Positions 12,158 to 24,733 are shown, numbered from the stretch's first letter. The stretch is DNA of 64,000 nt from Oxytricha trifallax (GCA_000711775.1 ARYC01002600.1:17241-81240); one strand, 5' to 3'. The notes: generated from the letters alone by a model not told the origin. Translations and numbers: made by a program.

Positions 12158-12392
12158 TTTGTTTACTTAAATCTAATGCAACAATTAAAGTCGATTTATC
12201 TTGAGCAAGAAATGCAATAAAAAGAATATTTTATGGTATTTTCGCCTTGTAGTACGTTTATATAAAGAGATATGATTGCTGCTTGTAAAATTTATTAGGC
12301 TTTGGAGTAGTTATATAGAATTATGTTTGAATATATCAATATTATAAATAATACAGCATATATAAGTATTTTTTAAGAAATATTTATAATAA

Positions 12393-12932
12393 TTGATTAA
12401 AATTGCTACAATTTCCAAAAATAAATAAATAATCTACAATTTATACACGCTATTTTATTACTAATTTTATTTAAATATATTAAATTGGCACGTATCTCAT
12501 AAAATTTCGAGATACGTGCCAAATAAATAGAATTAATCAATAAAGTTCAAATTAAGTCTATAAAAATGAAATTTTGTTTTAAAATTATTAAAGTTCATAT
12601 TATTAAATAATAAATAATATATTATAATTTTAGTTAGTTAATTATCTAAACTATATCATTTCAGAATTATTAATATAAAATATTAATTTAATTTGTCTCT
12701 TAGGCATAATCAAAAAAATTAAAATAATGAACTTTAATAATTTTAAAACAAAATTTCATTTTTATAGACTTAATTTGAACTTTATTGATTAATTCTATTT
12801 ATTTGGCACGTATCTCGAAATTTTATGAGATATGTGCCAGTTTAAAATATTTAAATAAAATTAGTAATAAAATAGCGTGTATAAATTGTAGATTATTTAT
12901 TTATTTTTGGAAATTGTAGCAATTTTAATCAA
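12393..12932. repeat. 540-bp palindromic element
   Basis: Two arms of about 200 bp (12393-12600 and 12727-12932) are almost exact reverse complements around a 126-bp A+T-rich centre. The arms start TTGATTAAAATTGCTACA. Each arm contains its own 14-bp hairpin GGCACGTATCTC/GAGATACGTGCC (12485-12522 and 12803-12839), so the whole can fold at two levels. No coding capacity. It looks like a foldback or MITE-type element. Confidence 0.85.
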
Positions 12933-13162
12933 ATGTAGAATTGACGACTTCGATGAGAAACGGACGTCATTGGTGAAGAATGGACTTCAAAGCCCAATTT
13001 ATAGGAAGACACTACCAATAGATAAAATTAAAATTAAATCATTTAAAAATTTTGCTTTTAAATATTTAAACATGATCTATCAGTTTATATTAATGCATAA
13101 ATATCAATAAGTAATTATAAATAAAATAAAAAATTAATTCTTTTCAGTAATTCTGTTTCATA

Positions 13163-13810
13163 ATGACCAATAGATGCAATAATTGCAAACAATAATTTTA
13201 CATGTTGAATTTATACAGCAAATTTAAGTATGATTGTGATAATTATGAGGAGTTTAATTAAAGGTGCTCTCTTAAATTAATTTCTTTAAGTAGTGTATAA
13301 TTTTTATGCGGTTCGTGTTACTAAAATGAGATATTAAATTAGGATTTTGTGCAATATGAGATAAAAGCAAAAAAGACTTAAGTAACTAAAAATACTGAAT
13401 TAAAAAGTAAAATAAATGATAAATTTGAAAAATATTTTCAAGAGACAATATAACTTTATAAAGAGAATCTTAATAATTTAGGCTTAAAATTCAGCAAAAT
13501 TATTTAAGATTCAGAGACCCCAATACAACTCATAAGTTATTTATTCAAGGATATTCAATAAAATACATTGATAAATTTATAAACAGATATCGATAATTCA
13601 AATAAAAAAGCTGAGAGACTCAAAGTATCGCAAACATAATTCATGCAATAAAATAAAAATAATATATAAGAAAATCTTATCAATTAGGGAGAGGCATTTA
13701 CATTCTTTGAAAGATAAATCTCAAAACTCAAGATTCAACAAAAAGTGGAAGCATTAAGTAATATAAAAAAGATAACAGAATTTGTAATTGAAGATCCTCA
13801 AGATAAATGA
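13163..13810 (+). CDS. Family gene, subfamily a
   Basis: 215 residues. CxxC at 5-8 (CNNC), YDCDN, FLCGSCYQNE. Central FEKYFQETIQLYKENLNN, then DSETPIQLISYLF. The tail FFERQISKLKIQQKVEAL, then FVIEDPQDK, is almost the same as in 7521. Differences cluster in residues 30-50, between the cysteine pairs (RCSLKLISLSS against MYIYNQISVKS), suggesting that loop is the variable surface. First gene of block II. Confidence 0.88.
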
Positions 13811-14701
13811 TAATTATAAATTAATATTTAATTATATAATTATAATAGTCTTTATATAAATTCACACTTTTATAAATTTAATTATATTAGTTCAGAAATT
13901 TTAAAGCTCCTAAAGTTTTCACTTCATTTTAATTTTAAAATTCGTCAATTTTGTATAAAATAAGATTTATGTTCTTATTAAAGTAAAATTGATAAATATT
14001 AAATAGCCTCTTGTATATAAATGAAATAACTCCTATCTTAAGTAATCGAAATATGTTATATTAAACTTTTAGAGAGAATAATAATGAATAATCACAAAGA
14101 TATTATTTAGTAAAATTGTTAAAAGCAATTGTTATAAATATGGTCTTTTTTTACAAAATATAAAAAAGTAAGCACTCGCTTAGTTTTAAATTTATAAAGT
14201 TTTAAATAATTTTTAATTCTATACAGCTATATTTAAAAAATTTTGAAAATCTTTTAAGGGTTATTTTTTTATTCTTAAATAATTTAATTAATGTGCTCAA
14301 TTATTTTTATGTTCATTGAAGCATTATTTAATATTCTAATATAGAACCAATCTCGTATTGATTAAAAATTTTCTCATAAAATTAAAAAAATATTTTTGCA
14401 CTCTCCCATCGAAGATTATTCTTTCCAAATTTAATTAATCTTAAAAAAAATTATAATGTAAATTGTTTATTTGCCAAGTTTATATTAAAATTATTTTTTT
14501 TTATTTTTATATATTTAAAAAATAATTATTTCAATAATTTATAAAGCTTACCACTAACATTAACTTTTAGTAAAAAAAGTATCACTACTTTAGAATATCA
14601 TCAATAAAATAAACAAATTTATTTATGTTTATTTTTCGTATTTTAACAATTTAAACTTTTAATTAAATTTTAGTAAAAAGCAAACTTAAATATGTATTAC
14701 T
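13811..14701. other. Intergenic, A+T-rich
   Basis: No gene seen. Convergent space between 13163 (+) and 14702 (-). Confidence 0.4.
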
Positions 14702-15373
14702 TCATTAATTATAATTTTTCATTTATTATAAATTATAAAGCAATTATTGCTTCTCTTCTATGTTCAAAAGCTAAATACTCTTTTCAAATGCATCGTCGTG
14801 GTGCTTTTACTGCAATATTCCATTTTACAGAAGTTCTAAGAAATGCTACACAAATTATTGCTTGCCCAATTCTATTTGATTCTTAGCTTGAATTGAATAT
14901 TCTATATTTTATTACAATTTATCTGAGACTTTTTAAATGTATAAGTTTATATCATTCTTTACATTTGCAAATAATATTGAAAAATAGTCTTCATTTAACT
15001 TGAACTTTTCTTAACTGAGCAAATTTTTCAATTCTACTGACTAAATCTAATTTATTAAACTGTAAATTTTATGAATCAGATTTTCATAGTAAAGCATTTA
15101 TTTATGAAAATCCTGGACAGATACATTAATAAAATTTATTTTCTTTTCATATTATAAAAAGCCATTTATCGCTAACGAATTTTTGAATTTATCATCTTGA
15201 ATTTGCACCTATATAAAACATTCATCACAGTACAAATTTGAACAATCTTTAATACATTACAAATTATGATCTATATAATTTTTTGCATTCTCTGCATAAA
15301 GATACACACCATGTTATTGAATGAATAATCTTAATTTTGGTTTCATTGATCTACAAAAACAGCAAATATACAT
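14702..15373 (-). CDS. Family gene, subfamily c
   Basis: 223 residues. Starts MYICCFCRSMKPKLRLF; cysteines at 4, 5, 7, 40, 44, 49 and 52 (LYCDECF). A HG pair at 21-22 is shared with 24841 and 30035. The middle is a coiled coil (KNDINLYIQKVSDKL). The C-terminal block LELLQNGILQQ, then HHDDAFEKSIQLL, defines this subfamily. Ends QQMKNYNQ. Two forward short frames opposite it are shadows. Intact. Confidence 0.85.
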
Positions 15374-16570
15374 GGAATTAAAGTTATTGAAATTATTGGT
15401 AAAAGGATTTATTTTTTATAAATTAATATTATAATATTTGTTGTATTTTTTATTAAGCATCATTTTTTTATCTCACAAAAATAAATATTTAAAGTAAAAG
15501 TTATTTAAAATATTTGAATATTAATTAAAATTAATATTAAAAGTTTAAAAAAAATTCAATTGACATGACTTAATTCTCACCTAAAAATGCTTCTATTAAA
15601 ATTTCGTGAATTAGTAATTTGTATATTATATTTGTTAATTAAATTTATATAAATTAAAAAAATTCCAATTCAAATTATTGTAAAATTCATTAATGTTGCA
15701 AGAATGAATTTAAATAAGTTTATCTATCTTTTTTTTGTTGTTGTTGTAAGTTTGATAGTATTTATTGAATTATATAAATAAATCATATATATATATATCA
15801 TTATTTAAATGTACACAATTCTATATATATATATATATTCTCTTAATTATTTTTAAACTGTAGCAACTATGATAAAATTACTTAAATATAAACAATTGAT
15901 TAAAAAATATGAGAATTTGATTACACAAAGTATAAAATACTAAATTTCAAAATATGATTTATACATACAACTGTTTTTTATTATACTGAGCATTTAGAAT
16001 TGCATTAATTAAACATAAATTCATTTTATTACTCTAATATCTTAGTCTTTTTAAGCAAGTAAGTTCTGTTTAAATTTATTAATTATCAATTATGTATGAA
16101 AAAATTTATATAAATAATTTCAAAAAATAAACTTTACTCCTAACTTTACCAATTATTTATTTAGATTAAATAAGTTCATTATTTGAAATACTTTCTTCAA
16201 ATAGACCAATATTATTTATGGAATGTTTGCTGATTTAAATTTATATAATAGATTAATTTTTGCTTTAAATTTTAGTGAATAAATTGAGATTTATTTAAAA
16301 AAATCAATTCTAATATTAATGATTAGTTTATCATAAATAAATTGATATTATAAATAAAATTTTATCATATAATTTTTTTTTAGAATATTTAAACACCAAC
16401 ACATACTTAATATAATTAAATTAAATTTTTAATTTAGCATTTAATTTTCAAGCTCTTACAATAGAATTAAATCCTTTAATTTGAATATTTAAATTAAATT
16501 TATTTAATTAAAAATGATTTTTAATAAATAAATTTATATAATTAAATAAAATACATTAATTTTTAATAAT
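15374..16570. other. Intergenic with (TA)n tracts
   Basis: Contains (AT)n runs at 15788-15800 and 15822-15838 and a TTTTTTGTTGTTGTTGTAAG stretch at 15733. No gene seen. Confidence 0.5.
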
Positions 16571-17221
16571 ATGAATAAGAATAAATGCAATATATGCTAA
16601 TAAAGTTTCCAACTGTTGAATTTGTACAACAAGAAGTAATATGCATGTGATAACTTCTATCATTTCAATAAAGATTACATAGACAATTTTATGCATCGAA
16701 AAGAAATCTAATTTCTCTGTGACGTTTGTTACAAAAAAGAATTACTTCAAAAGAAATTTATGAAACTTGAGGTTAATATATACAAGAATTTCTAAAATCA
16801 AACTACTAATATAAAAAGCTCATTATATGACAAATTTGAGAAATATTTTCTGGAGACTATCAGCATATTGAAGGAAAATATAAATTATATCAACAAAAAA
16901 TTAAAACAGGTAATTTAAATTGCAGAGACTCCAATCATTTTAATAAACAGTATAATCTAGCAAGCTAAATAGAGCATTTAAAGTAATTTGTAAATGGATA
17001 TTGAAGCTTCAAATAAAAAGATAGAGAAGATTTAATAATCAAAGATTCAGTTTATTAATTAAAATAAAGAAAATTTGCAAGAAAATCTTATGGATGAAGA
17101 AGAGGTTTCTTTATTTTATGAAAAATAAATTTAAAAGCTTAAGATTGACCACAAAAAGGAATTATTAAGTAAAATTAAGTAAATAGGAGAATTCATCGTC
17201 AAAGATTCTTAAAAGAAATGA
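16571..17221 (+). CDS. Family gene, subfamily a
   Basis: 216 residues, MNKNKCNICQQSFQLLNLYN: cysteines at 6, 9, 26, 50 and 53. The Cys module is nearly residue-for-residue that of 8711. Further FEKYFLETISILKENINYI, tail FYEKQIQKLKIDHKKE, ending GEFIVKDSQKK. Compared with 8711 the conserved DPQ/DTQ ending has become DSQ. Second a-gene of block II, convergent with 18813. Confidence 0.88.
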
Positions 17222-18812
17222 AAATCGGTTTAAGTTTAATTTGATCATTTTTATTATGAATAAATTATTGCTTGATTAAAAAATAGTTAAACTAATTAAT
17301 AGAACATATTGAATTAATTTTTTTGATAATCTTTCTTATATTATTTTGTATTTAATTAATTGTATTTTACTTTTGTAATTGTAATTTTTAATTTAAATAA
17401 GTTTAAATAATAAAATGGTGGAGTGAGAGGTTATATTGAAAAAATATAATTAATAATAAATAATTAACTGTAGTATACTAGCCAAAGATTATTTAAGTAT
17501 TTTTTGATAATTATTTTTAAAGAAAAAGAAATCAAATTTGGGGTTTGATGTATTTAAGATTTTGAGTCGTGAAAGTTTTTTGTCCCTAAAGTAGTATTTG
17601 TACAAATGGAGGAATTTTTGCTATCTCACATAAGTAATTTCCTGTTACACATAAAAATCTATAATATTTTATGAAGTTCTCAAATCTAAATCATTATTTA
17701 TCTTATAATAATTCATATTTTAACATCCAGTATTTTTATCATGATAAAAATATCTTATATTATGAATTAAAATTATAAGTGCAATATATTTACTAAATAT
17801 AATAAAATGGATAAATATAAACCTAGAAATTAAAATTAAATTTTTTATTTAGACTTCATGTATAATATTTAACATTATGTTGGGAACAATAAACTTCCGT
17901 AGGGGAGGGAAAATACACAGCTGCAAGAAACTTCTACCAAAGATTTAATTCTTATCTTCTAATAATTTAAAATTATTTTTTTATGAATTTTAATCTTACA
18001 TCTTTAAATGGGATTTGGCTTGTGTTAAAATAATTGACTTTTATAAATTTTAAACATTCATATTTATGTATTAATATTCAGTAAACTTTTTTAAAAGATG
18101 ATTTAATAATCCCAAAAAAAATTTAAATTTATTAAATATCTTATTTATAATTTATTAAGTCAAAATGCTTATTATTTACCAAAGAACTTCCCCCAAATTA
18201 TCGTAAATTAATTGTTTTAATGATAACCAAAAAAATTTAAAGATTTTTACCATTTAATTTGCTAAAAATTAGTCCCAAAAATATATATATATAACATTTA
18301 TATCCAATTATATTTTAAATGATTAATTTAATGATCAAGGATTCATTATAATAAAAAGCTTATAATTAGGCAACAGCCCACAATTATTTTCAATCTTTTT
18401 ATAGTTTAATATATTTATTCAATACTATGATCTTGATATGAATTTCTATAATTCACTAATACTATGTACCAGTTGTAAACAAATGTCTCGTTATTTAAAT
18501 AATTTTGAATAACTATAATTTAGGAGCAAATCTTTGATTATCTTATTGGATAAAATATGAGCTCAAATAGAAGCATGCATATAATGTTAATTCAAATTCA
18601 TTCTAAGAATATTATTTATTTTTCTTATAATGATCTTTTATATGTCTAATTTAATTTGATTGATTAACAATTAATTAAAAGGCTTTATAATAAATAACAA
18701 AATTCCAATTAAAAATTATAAAACGTAAATCTATTATATATAATTTAATTAATTAGTACTATTTATTATCTTTATTCCAGCTTATTTAATAAATTAGAAT
18801 AATCATATTAAA
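17222..18812. other. Convergent intergenic region, counterpart of 9368-10947
   Basis: Shares AATTAACTGTAGTATACTAG (17461) and the CCCACAATTATTTT segment (18378) with block I. A G+C-richer patch at 17881-17940 (AACTTCCGTAGGGGAGGG) is the counterpart of such patches elsewhere. No gene. Confidence 0.45.
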
Positions 18813-19472
18813 TCACTCAGTTTGAGGATCTTTTATGATAAAAGGCTTAATTTTTTCAAGCTTTATGAGCTCCTCACTTTTCATTTCGATTCTGAGTTTT
18901 GATATTTGTTTGTTGTAAAACTAGACTGCATCCTCTGGGGATATTAATTCACTAGCAATATGCTCTTTATTTTATTCCAAGTATGAATCCTTCAATTAAT
19001 TTAGTTTCACCTTCTTATTATTCAACAATTCAATCTCCTCCTTTAAGTTTGACTTAAGGCCTTATTATATTTACTAAAATATGTCATTAATATATGATAT
19101 GGGATCATTAATATTCTATAGCAATGATACCTTAAGTTCTTTATTAATTTAAAAAAGATTATCCTAAAGTATTTTTGCAGTATCGTCAAAGTATTTCTGA
19201 AATTCATATCCAAAGATATTTTTATTTTGTAATTTTTAAATTTAATTTTATTACTTTTTCTCTATATTTTCTATTTCAGGTATGACAATTTTTAGTTCAT
19301 AGCATCCTTGACATAAAAAATTTATTTCTTGTTCGAAATTCAAACATTTTTTTATGTAAAGCCTTGTTAAGGTTTTAAAACTATCACAGCTAATTTCATT
19401 AGTACTATGAATTCTTAGTTTTTTGAATCTCTAATTGCAACAAGAGCATTAATATAGTCCATCGTTCATCAT
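18813..19472 (-). CDS. Family gene, subfamily b
   Basis: 219 residues. Starts MMNDGLYQCSCC (two adjacent ATGs; the first is used here), CxxC at 9-12, ISCDSF, FLCQGCYELK. The segment NINDPISYINDIFQQIQQGL and the tail FYNKQISKLRIEMK, then KPFIIKDPQTE, match 10948 closely. Intact. Last gene of block II; the hAT/Merlin-like element starts 150 bp upstream of its start codon, so its promoter must be short or partly element-derived. Confidence 0.88.
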
Positions 19473-19614
19473 AAGTAATTAAGCATACATTATTTATAAT
19501 TAAAATATAAAAGAAATATTATGAGATGTATTTAAAGGATAGTCCCTAAACATTCAAAAGTTTTGACTAAATGTAATTTAATATAAAAAAATTCAAATAT
19601 TTGTCCAATAATAA

Positions 19615-19622
19615 GATTATAG
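19615..19622. repeat. Target-site duplication, left
   Basis: GATTATAG, repeated at 21272-21279 just outside the other end of the element. Confidence 0.8.
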
Positions 19623-21271
19623 GGCCCCCCCCCCAAAAACACGCAAAAAATTTTATCCGATTATTTTTTTTCCGTAATTACGTATTTATTTTTTTACGTA
19701 ATTTTAAAAATCTGAAAATACGTAAAAATGAATTTTATTACTTTTTTAAGTCAATTTTTATTAAAATATTTTGCCATGTATAATCATCATATATTGAATA
19801 TAAATTTTATTTTATATTTTTACTTTTAAATTTAAAATTACATTTATATTTTACATTTAATATATTTTTTTATTTTTTAAATTTTAATAATTACTTAACA
19901 TTAAAATGATATGCATAAAATTGTAAATTTGTTAATAATAATTTAATAAATTTTAAGGAATTTACTAATTCTTAAAACTTCAATGAAGATTACTTGACTA
20001 ATTTTAGCTATTAATTTAAAAAATGATTATGATTCAAATTTTTTATAAAATTATTATGTTCCTTAATGTTCTTAAGATTTATAAATGAATTGAGCTTAAT
20101 ATTTTAGTAACAAAAATATAAAAGGATTAATAATTTTTTTTAAAAAAATAATATCAGTTAAACTAGTAATAATTAAAAAATATCTTCTTTGACTTATTAT
20201 TATTCTACTTCTAATTCGTTATAAAAAATTTGATGATGAATAAATAAAATAAAATACTATCACTCTCAACATCATCTTACACTCACTACAAACAGATTTA
20301 AGATTATATTAATTTAATCATGAGCTATGGTGCAATAGCTCTACAAGATTTTCTGAACCTTATTTATAAAATTTAAATAGATATTTACACTTAAATTCAT
20401 TTGTACTAAATATTTTAATTGACTAATTTCTATAGAAAGATTAAATTATACATTTAGAGTATATTATAAACCAATAAATTATTGTATAAAATATGTGTAT
20501 TAATTAAGGAAACATATTAATATTGAATATCTATAAGAAATTAATAGAATTATGAAGTATATAACTTAATCTTAAAATAATTAATTATTAAATTGATTTG
20601 TACAACGGAAAAATTGGTTAAGTTTTGTAATTCATGAATTATCTTACTAAAATTGTTTCTAGAATTTTTTAAATTTAAAATAGACGATTTGTTTCTTTAA
20701 ATTAATCAGTTATAATTTATGGTCAAATTGAAAACTTTCTTGTTTGATTAAGGAATATTACTTTAGTAAAATTGAGTTAAAATTACGGATATATCGAAGA
20801 ATTGATTTATTGTTAATTAATGTCACTCTAATTGATAACTTAAACGATTTTTATTTCATATTCATTTATCCAAATCGAAGGTATTTTAATTATTTTTTTA
20901 ATATTCGAGAATATTTAAATATACGATTTTAAATGAAACTTAGCAATAGTATTTAAAAGTGATTAATATAGTTTATTTTCAAGATTTAAGATTTAGATAT
21001 TACTTATATAGGTATATACTATAATGTTATATAGTGTAAATATCAATCAAATTTCACAATTTTTATTCAAGAAATTTATCAAAATTCATAATATTTTTTA
21101 ATAATTACTTAAAAAAGCAAAGTCTTATTAATAATGTAATTTATGACTTAAAAAAGTAATAAAATTCATTTTTACGTATTTTCAGATTTTTAAAATTACG
21201 TAAAAAAATTAATACGTAATTACTGATAAAAAATAATCGGATAAAATTTTTTGCGTGTTTTTGGGGGGGCC
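19623..21271. mobile_element. 1.65-kb non-autonomous DNA transposon, 8-bp target duplication
   Basis: Ends are long inverted repeats: 19623 to about 19757 and about 21145-21271 match for some 130 bp with few differences (including AATTACGTATT and ATCTGAAAATACGTAAAAAT). The extreme ends are GGCCCCCCC followed by AAAAACACGC; the C-run is 10 long on the left and 7 on the right. An 8-bp direct repeat GATTATAG flanks it. Eight-bp duplications are known for hAT, P and Merlin families; a GG-starting terminus fits Merlin best, but this is inference. The 1.4-kb interior is A+T-rich with no recognisable transposase. Confidence 0.85.
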
Positions 21272-21279
21272 GATTATAG
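21272..21279. repeat. Target-site duplication, right
   Basis: GATTATAG, identical to 19615-19622. Confidence 0.8.
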
Positions 21280-22267
21280 TGTATGTAATTTAAAGCATAA
21301 TTATAAATTTAAACAATTAAAGAGTAAAAACTATTTTTTCAAATTTTAATTCTATAACTTTTATTTTTATTAATATGTCCAAAGAACAGTCATATGTCTC
21401 TCATATATAATCTATTTTTTTGTGTACATGTTCTATTCTAGATCTCTCTTACAACTGTTCAAACCGAAACTCAACCATAAACCCGAAACTACTCCTCATT
21501 TGTTTTCCTCTCTAACTCGTCAGAATCTTTTTAATTAAAAAGTCTAGAATATATCAATAATTCATGATTTCTCGAACATGAAATTCTTAGATGTTTCTTT
21601 GAGATTTAATAATTATTATTATAATGAATTTATTTCCTTTCTCAATTTGTTTAAGTAATTGGACTAATTTAAATTTAGCCATTAATTGACTTAAATAAGA
21701 TATCATTTATAAAAGTATATAATTGTTATATCATCATGAAGCGAGAATCAAAATTTTCTGACATACTTTATAAATTCAAACTTATTAAGTTGAATCTACC
21801 ATAATATTATCAATTTCATTTAAAATTGGACGCAGGCATATATTTTAATTTCAACTTTTTCTTTTAATAAATCTCTAATTAAAATAATGTAGTTTAAAGG
21901 TATTTATAAATTATGGTTGCAAAACAAAATTGTTTTTTGTTGTACAATCCATAAAAAATATAAATTAAAATTTCATATTTCAGAATTTAGAAATTAAATA
22001 TGATTATCCTGTTAGAAATTGGAATTTAAAGTAGTTTTATAACAAATATAATAAGTTTTTCTTTTGATGTCAAATTTCATGCTCTAAAATTAATATTTGT
22101 TGAATTATAATTCTTAAAATATTTATTTTATTTAAGAATCTTATATTTAAGAAAATTCGCATATAAAAATAAAGTAGTTTAAAATTAAAAGCTAATTGAA
22201 CAACAGTATAAATATTAAATATATTGAAATTGCTATAATACAAAAATAAAAATAAGTTTTTTTAAAT
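21280..22267. other. Intergenic with a short higher-G+C patch
   Basis: Mostly A+T-rich. At 21401-21530 composition rises and a reverse frame reads MRSSFGFMVEFRFEQLQERS from ATG 21497-21499 to TGA 21401-21403 (32 residues). It may be a scrap of a macronuclear-type gene. Confidence low. Confidence 0.3.
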
Positions 22268-22357
22268 ATGGAAAAGTTATAGAAATGCAATATTTGCAAA
22301 AATCCATTCACTTTTTTGAATTTATACAACAAAAGCTATTATAATTGTGATAATCTT

Positions 22358-22409
22358 GATGATTTCAAGAAAGTGTAAATGTAGATGATTTCAAGAAAGT
22401 GTAAATGTA
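22358..22409 (+). repeat. 26-bp tandem duplication inside a gene
   Basis: Two exact consecutive copies of a 26-bp unit starting GATGATTTCAAGAAAGTG. 26 is not a multiple of three, so it breaks the frame. Confidence 0.9.
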
Positions 22410-22828
22410 GAACATTATTATAATGCAAAATTTATAATTTTTATGCGATTAATGCTATAAAAATGAAATATTTTAGAGAGGTTTTATTAAACTAGAGCTT
22501 AAATTAATTAAAGCATAGTCAATATATAGTAGCAAACTTTAAAGCACTTTATACAACAAATTTGAAAAATATTTTAAAGAAACTGCGATGATTTTAAAGA
22601 ATAATCTACAATATATTGATAGATGTTATAAATCGATTATTTAAAATGCTGATACACCAATTTAATTAATTAATTGGATTTTCAAGTAGACTTAATAGAG
22701 TATTTAAACTTAATTATAGGTAGAAATCGATAATTCAAATAAAAAATTGGAGAAACTAAATGAATCAAAATCTCAATTTATGAATTTAAATAAACAGAAT
22801 TTGCAAGATAACTTAATAAATTAAAACC

Positions 22829-23743
22829 CTACAGCCTTTTTAAAATAAAATTTAGTATTTATATATAAGTTTTAATTTTTCAAAGTACTGATTATGTAAT
22901 GAAAAAAAACAATATTATTTGAATAATTTCTACTCTCTCCATAAAAGAAGCCCGCTTTTCTTTTTAATAATAAAATATTAAAATATTTAATTCTTAACAG
23001 TTTAAAATGAATTCTATTAAGAATAAATAGTGGTTCTTTAATATTAAAAGCTTTGGTTCTAGCAATTACAAATTAAATGATTTTTCAAGTTTCATAATGA
23101 AGCACACTAGAAAATATTACAGAATTAATGATAAAATATCTTAGAACCATGATTGATAAAATGAATTTATTTGGAAGATTATAGTGAAGGAATCTAACAT
23201 GAAATAAGCTAATGTTTTCGAAAAAATGCTATTATAATTAAAGGAATTCCAGCAGCATCCATAATTTCTTATCACATGCACAGGGAATATTAAGAAAGTA
23301 GAAAATTTATAGATATTATTTTTTCAATTTCTCTAAAATTTTAGAACACATATTGAATGCCCCGTTGTAAGTTAAATTTAGCTTGATATTATGCTGGCAT
23401 TAGAAGCTAGCTATTATAAATTCGTTTAAAATAGATTAATCTTGATAAGAAAAATTCAGATTTTTTATCATATCCATTCTATTACATTAAATATAAATTA
23501 GAAAAATTATATTGACATTGTTTTAACCAGTCATTAATATTAAAAAAATTAAGTAGTGTCTTAAGATTAAAAAAGTAAGAATATTAAATTAATAGTACAT
23601 TTTCTTATAATAAATGTTAATAGACACTACTAACTTTATTGAGAATTTTTAGTGAAATTTTGTAAATTAATAATTAAACATAAATAAATTAATGAAGTAT
23701 AAAAATAAAGTAATTATGTCAAATTAAAAAGAGTTTTTTAAGT
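22829..23743. mobile_element. 0.9-kb insertion in a family gene
   Basis: Interrupts 22268-23876 between codons that are adjacent in its relatives. No clear terminal inverted repeats or target duplication. Two overlapping + frames are open for over 60 codons (one including FEKMLLQLKEFQQHPQ near 23215, another AIIIKGIPAASIISYHMH near 23235), so a small decayed gene may lie inside. Identity unknown. Confidence 0.55.
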
Positions 23744-23876
23744 TTTAAATCAAGGGGATGCATGTAAATTCTTTGATAAATAAATTTAAAAGCTTAAAAT
23801 TGAGTAGAAAACTGAAGCTTTAAGCAAAGTTAAAAACATACATCAATTCTTAATTGATGATCCTTAAAATAAATGA

Positions 23877-24306
23877 AAATTTAAATTTATATTTTTTGTT
23901 TATTGCCATTTTCATTTTAATCTATAATATAATTAATTTAAAAGAAATTAAATAGAATTTAATTGTTATTGTTAATTTATAATAAAAAGGGATAATATAA
24001 TTATAAGAATTTATGCATTATTATAATTTTACTTTGTTTATAAAATATTAATAATAGTACATAATATTAAATTATTGATTATTCTTATTAAATATATCAA
24101 TATGATATTATGTTTGAAAATATAAGACTAGTGTAAAAATTATTATTAGTAGAGAAACAAAATTAAAATTAAAATTTTAATAATTATTTATAGATTTGGC
24201 AAACCATTTTTTGCACCAAAAAAAAAATTTTATTAATAAAAATTAAAAACAAAAAAGAAATATAATAAACTTATTAACATTAAAAATAAACACCTTATTG
24301 CCCAAT
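23877..24306. other. Intergenic, A+T-rich
   Basis: No feature seen. Confidence 0.4.
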
Positions 24307-24733
24307 ATTGTAGGAAAACATTTGAAATTAAAAATTATTTTAAATTAATTTAATATAAATAAAAATAGTGATTGTTAAAGTTGGCTAAATTAAGCTATTT
24401 CGAGCTCAATCAAAAGAGATTTTTAAAATTAGCTGGATTTTATTAGTAATGTTACTATTTATTGCAAATACTGGAGCATAAAAACTAGACTTTAATAATA
24501 CTACTCTATATTAAATTAATTTCCCCTAAAAATTAAGTCAAATTAACTCGCTCTCGGAATTCAATAAATATTATTACTCTTCAACTAAAATCCCGTTAAT
24601 TTCTTTTAATTTTGAATTCTATTTAGAATGAGGCCAAGATCAGTTAAATTAGCCACCTTTAACTGCCATGTTAATATTTTATAATTAATTTAATTCAATT
24701 AATTTACCCTTTTTGAATGAATTCTTTCTATAT
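24307..24733. mobile_element. Small inverted-repeat element, degraded copy
   Basis: Starts ATTGTAGGAAAACATTTGAA. Shares AATTAGCTGGATTTTATTAG and, on the right, TTGAATTCTATTTAGAATGAG and TTAACTGCCATG with the 57.2-kb copy. The right end is worn (TTTGAATGAATTCTTTCTAT). It sits just beyond the end of the convergent gene 24841. Confidence 0.75.

Larger units (their letters stand above)
13163..19472. repeat. Duplicated block II
   Basis: Same gene order as block I (13163 +, 16571 +, 18813 -) with an extra c-gene (14702-15373, -) between the first two. It is longer than block I because of that insert and its flanks. Confidence 0.8.
22268..23876 (+). pseudogene. Family gene, subfamily a, split by insertion
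   Basis: N-terminus MEKLQKCNICKNPF with CNIC, then YNCDNLDDFKK. A 26-bp tandem duplication (22358-22409) shifts the frame; in the other frame the gene resumes with FLCDQCYKNE and runs through FEKYFKETAMILKNN to NLQDNLIN at about 22828. About 0.9 kb of foreign DNA follows, then the last 45 residues return at about 23744 (LNQGDACKFFDKQIQKLKIE, ending IDDPQNK, TGA 23874). The intact relatives 7521 and 13163 show the two parts are contiguous. First gene of block III. Confidence 0.85.

Noticed and set aside
15788-15840. Repeat array (possible CRISPR-like or satellite)
   Set aside because: Plain (TA)n tracts without spacers or unit structure.
19601-19783. Frame across the left end of the 1.65-kb element
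   Set aside because: It lies on the inverted repeat and its reading includes the C-run; no conservation.
21440-21460. tRNA gene, because GTTCAAACC resembles a Pol III B box
   Set aside because: The flanking bases cannot form the T-arm stem and no acceptor or anticodon arm was found.
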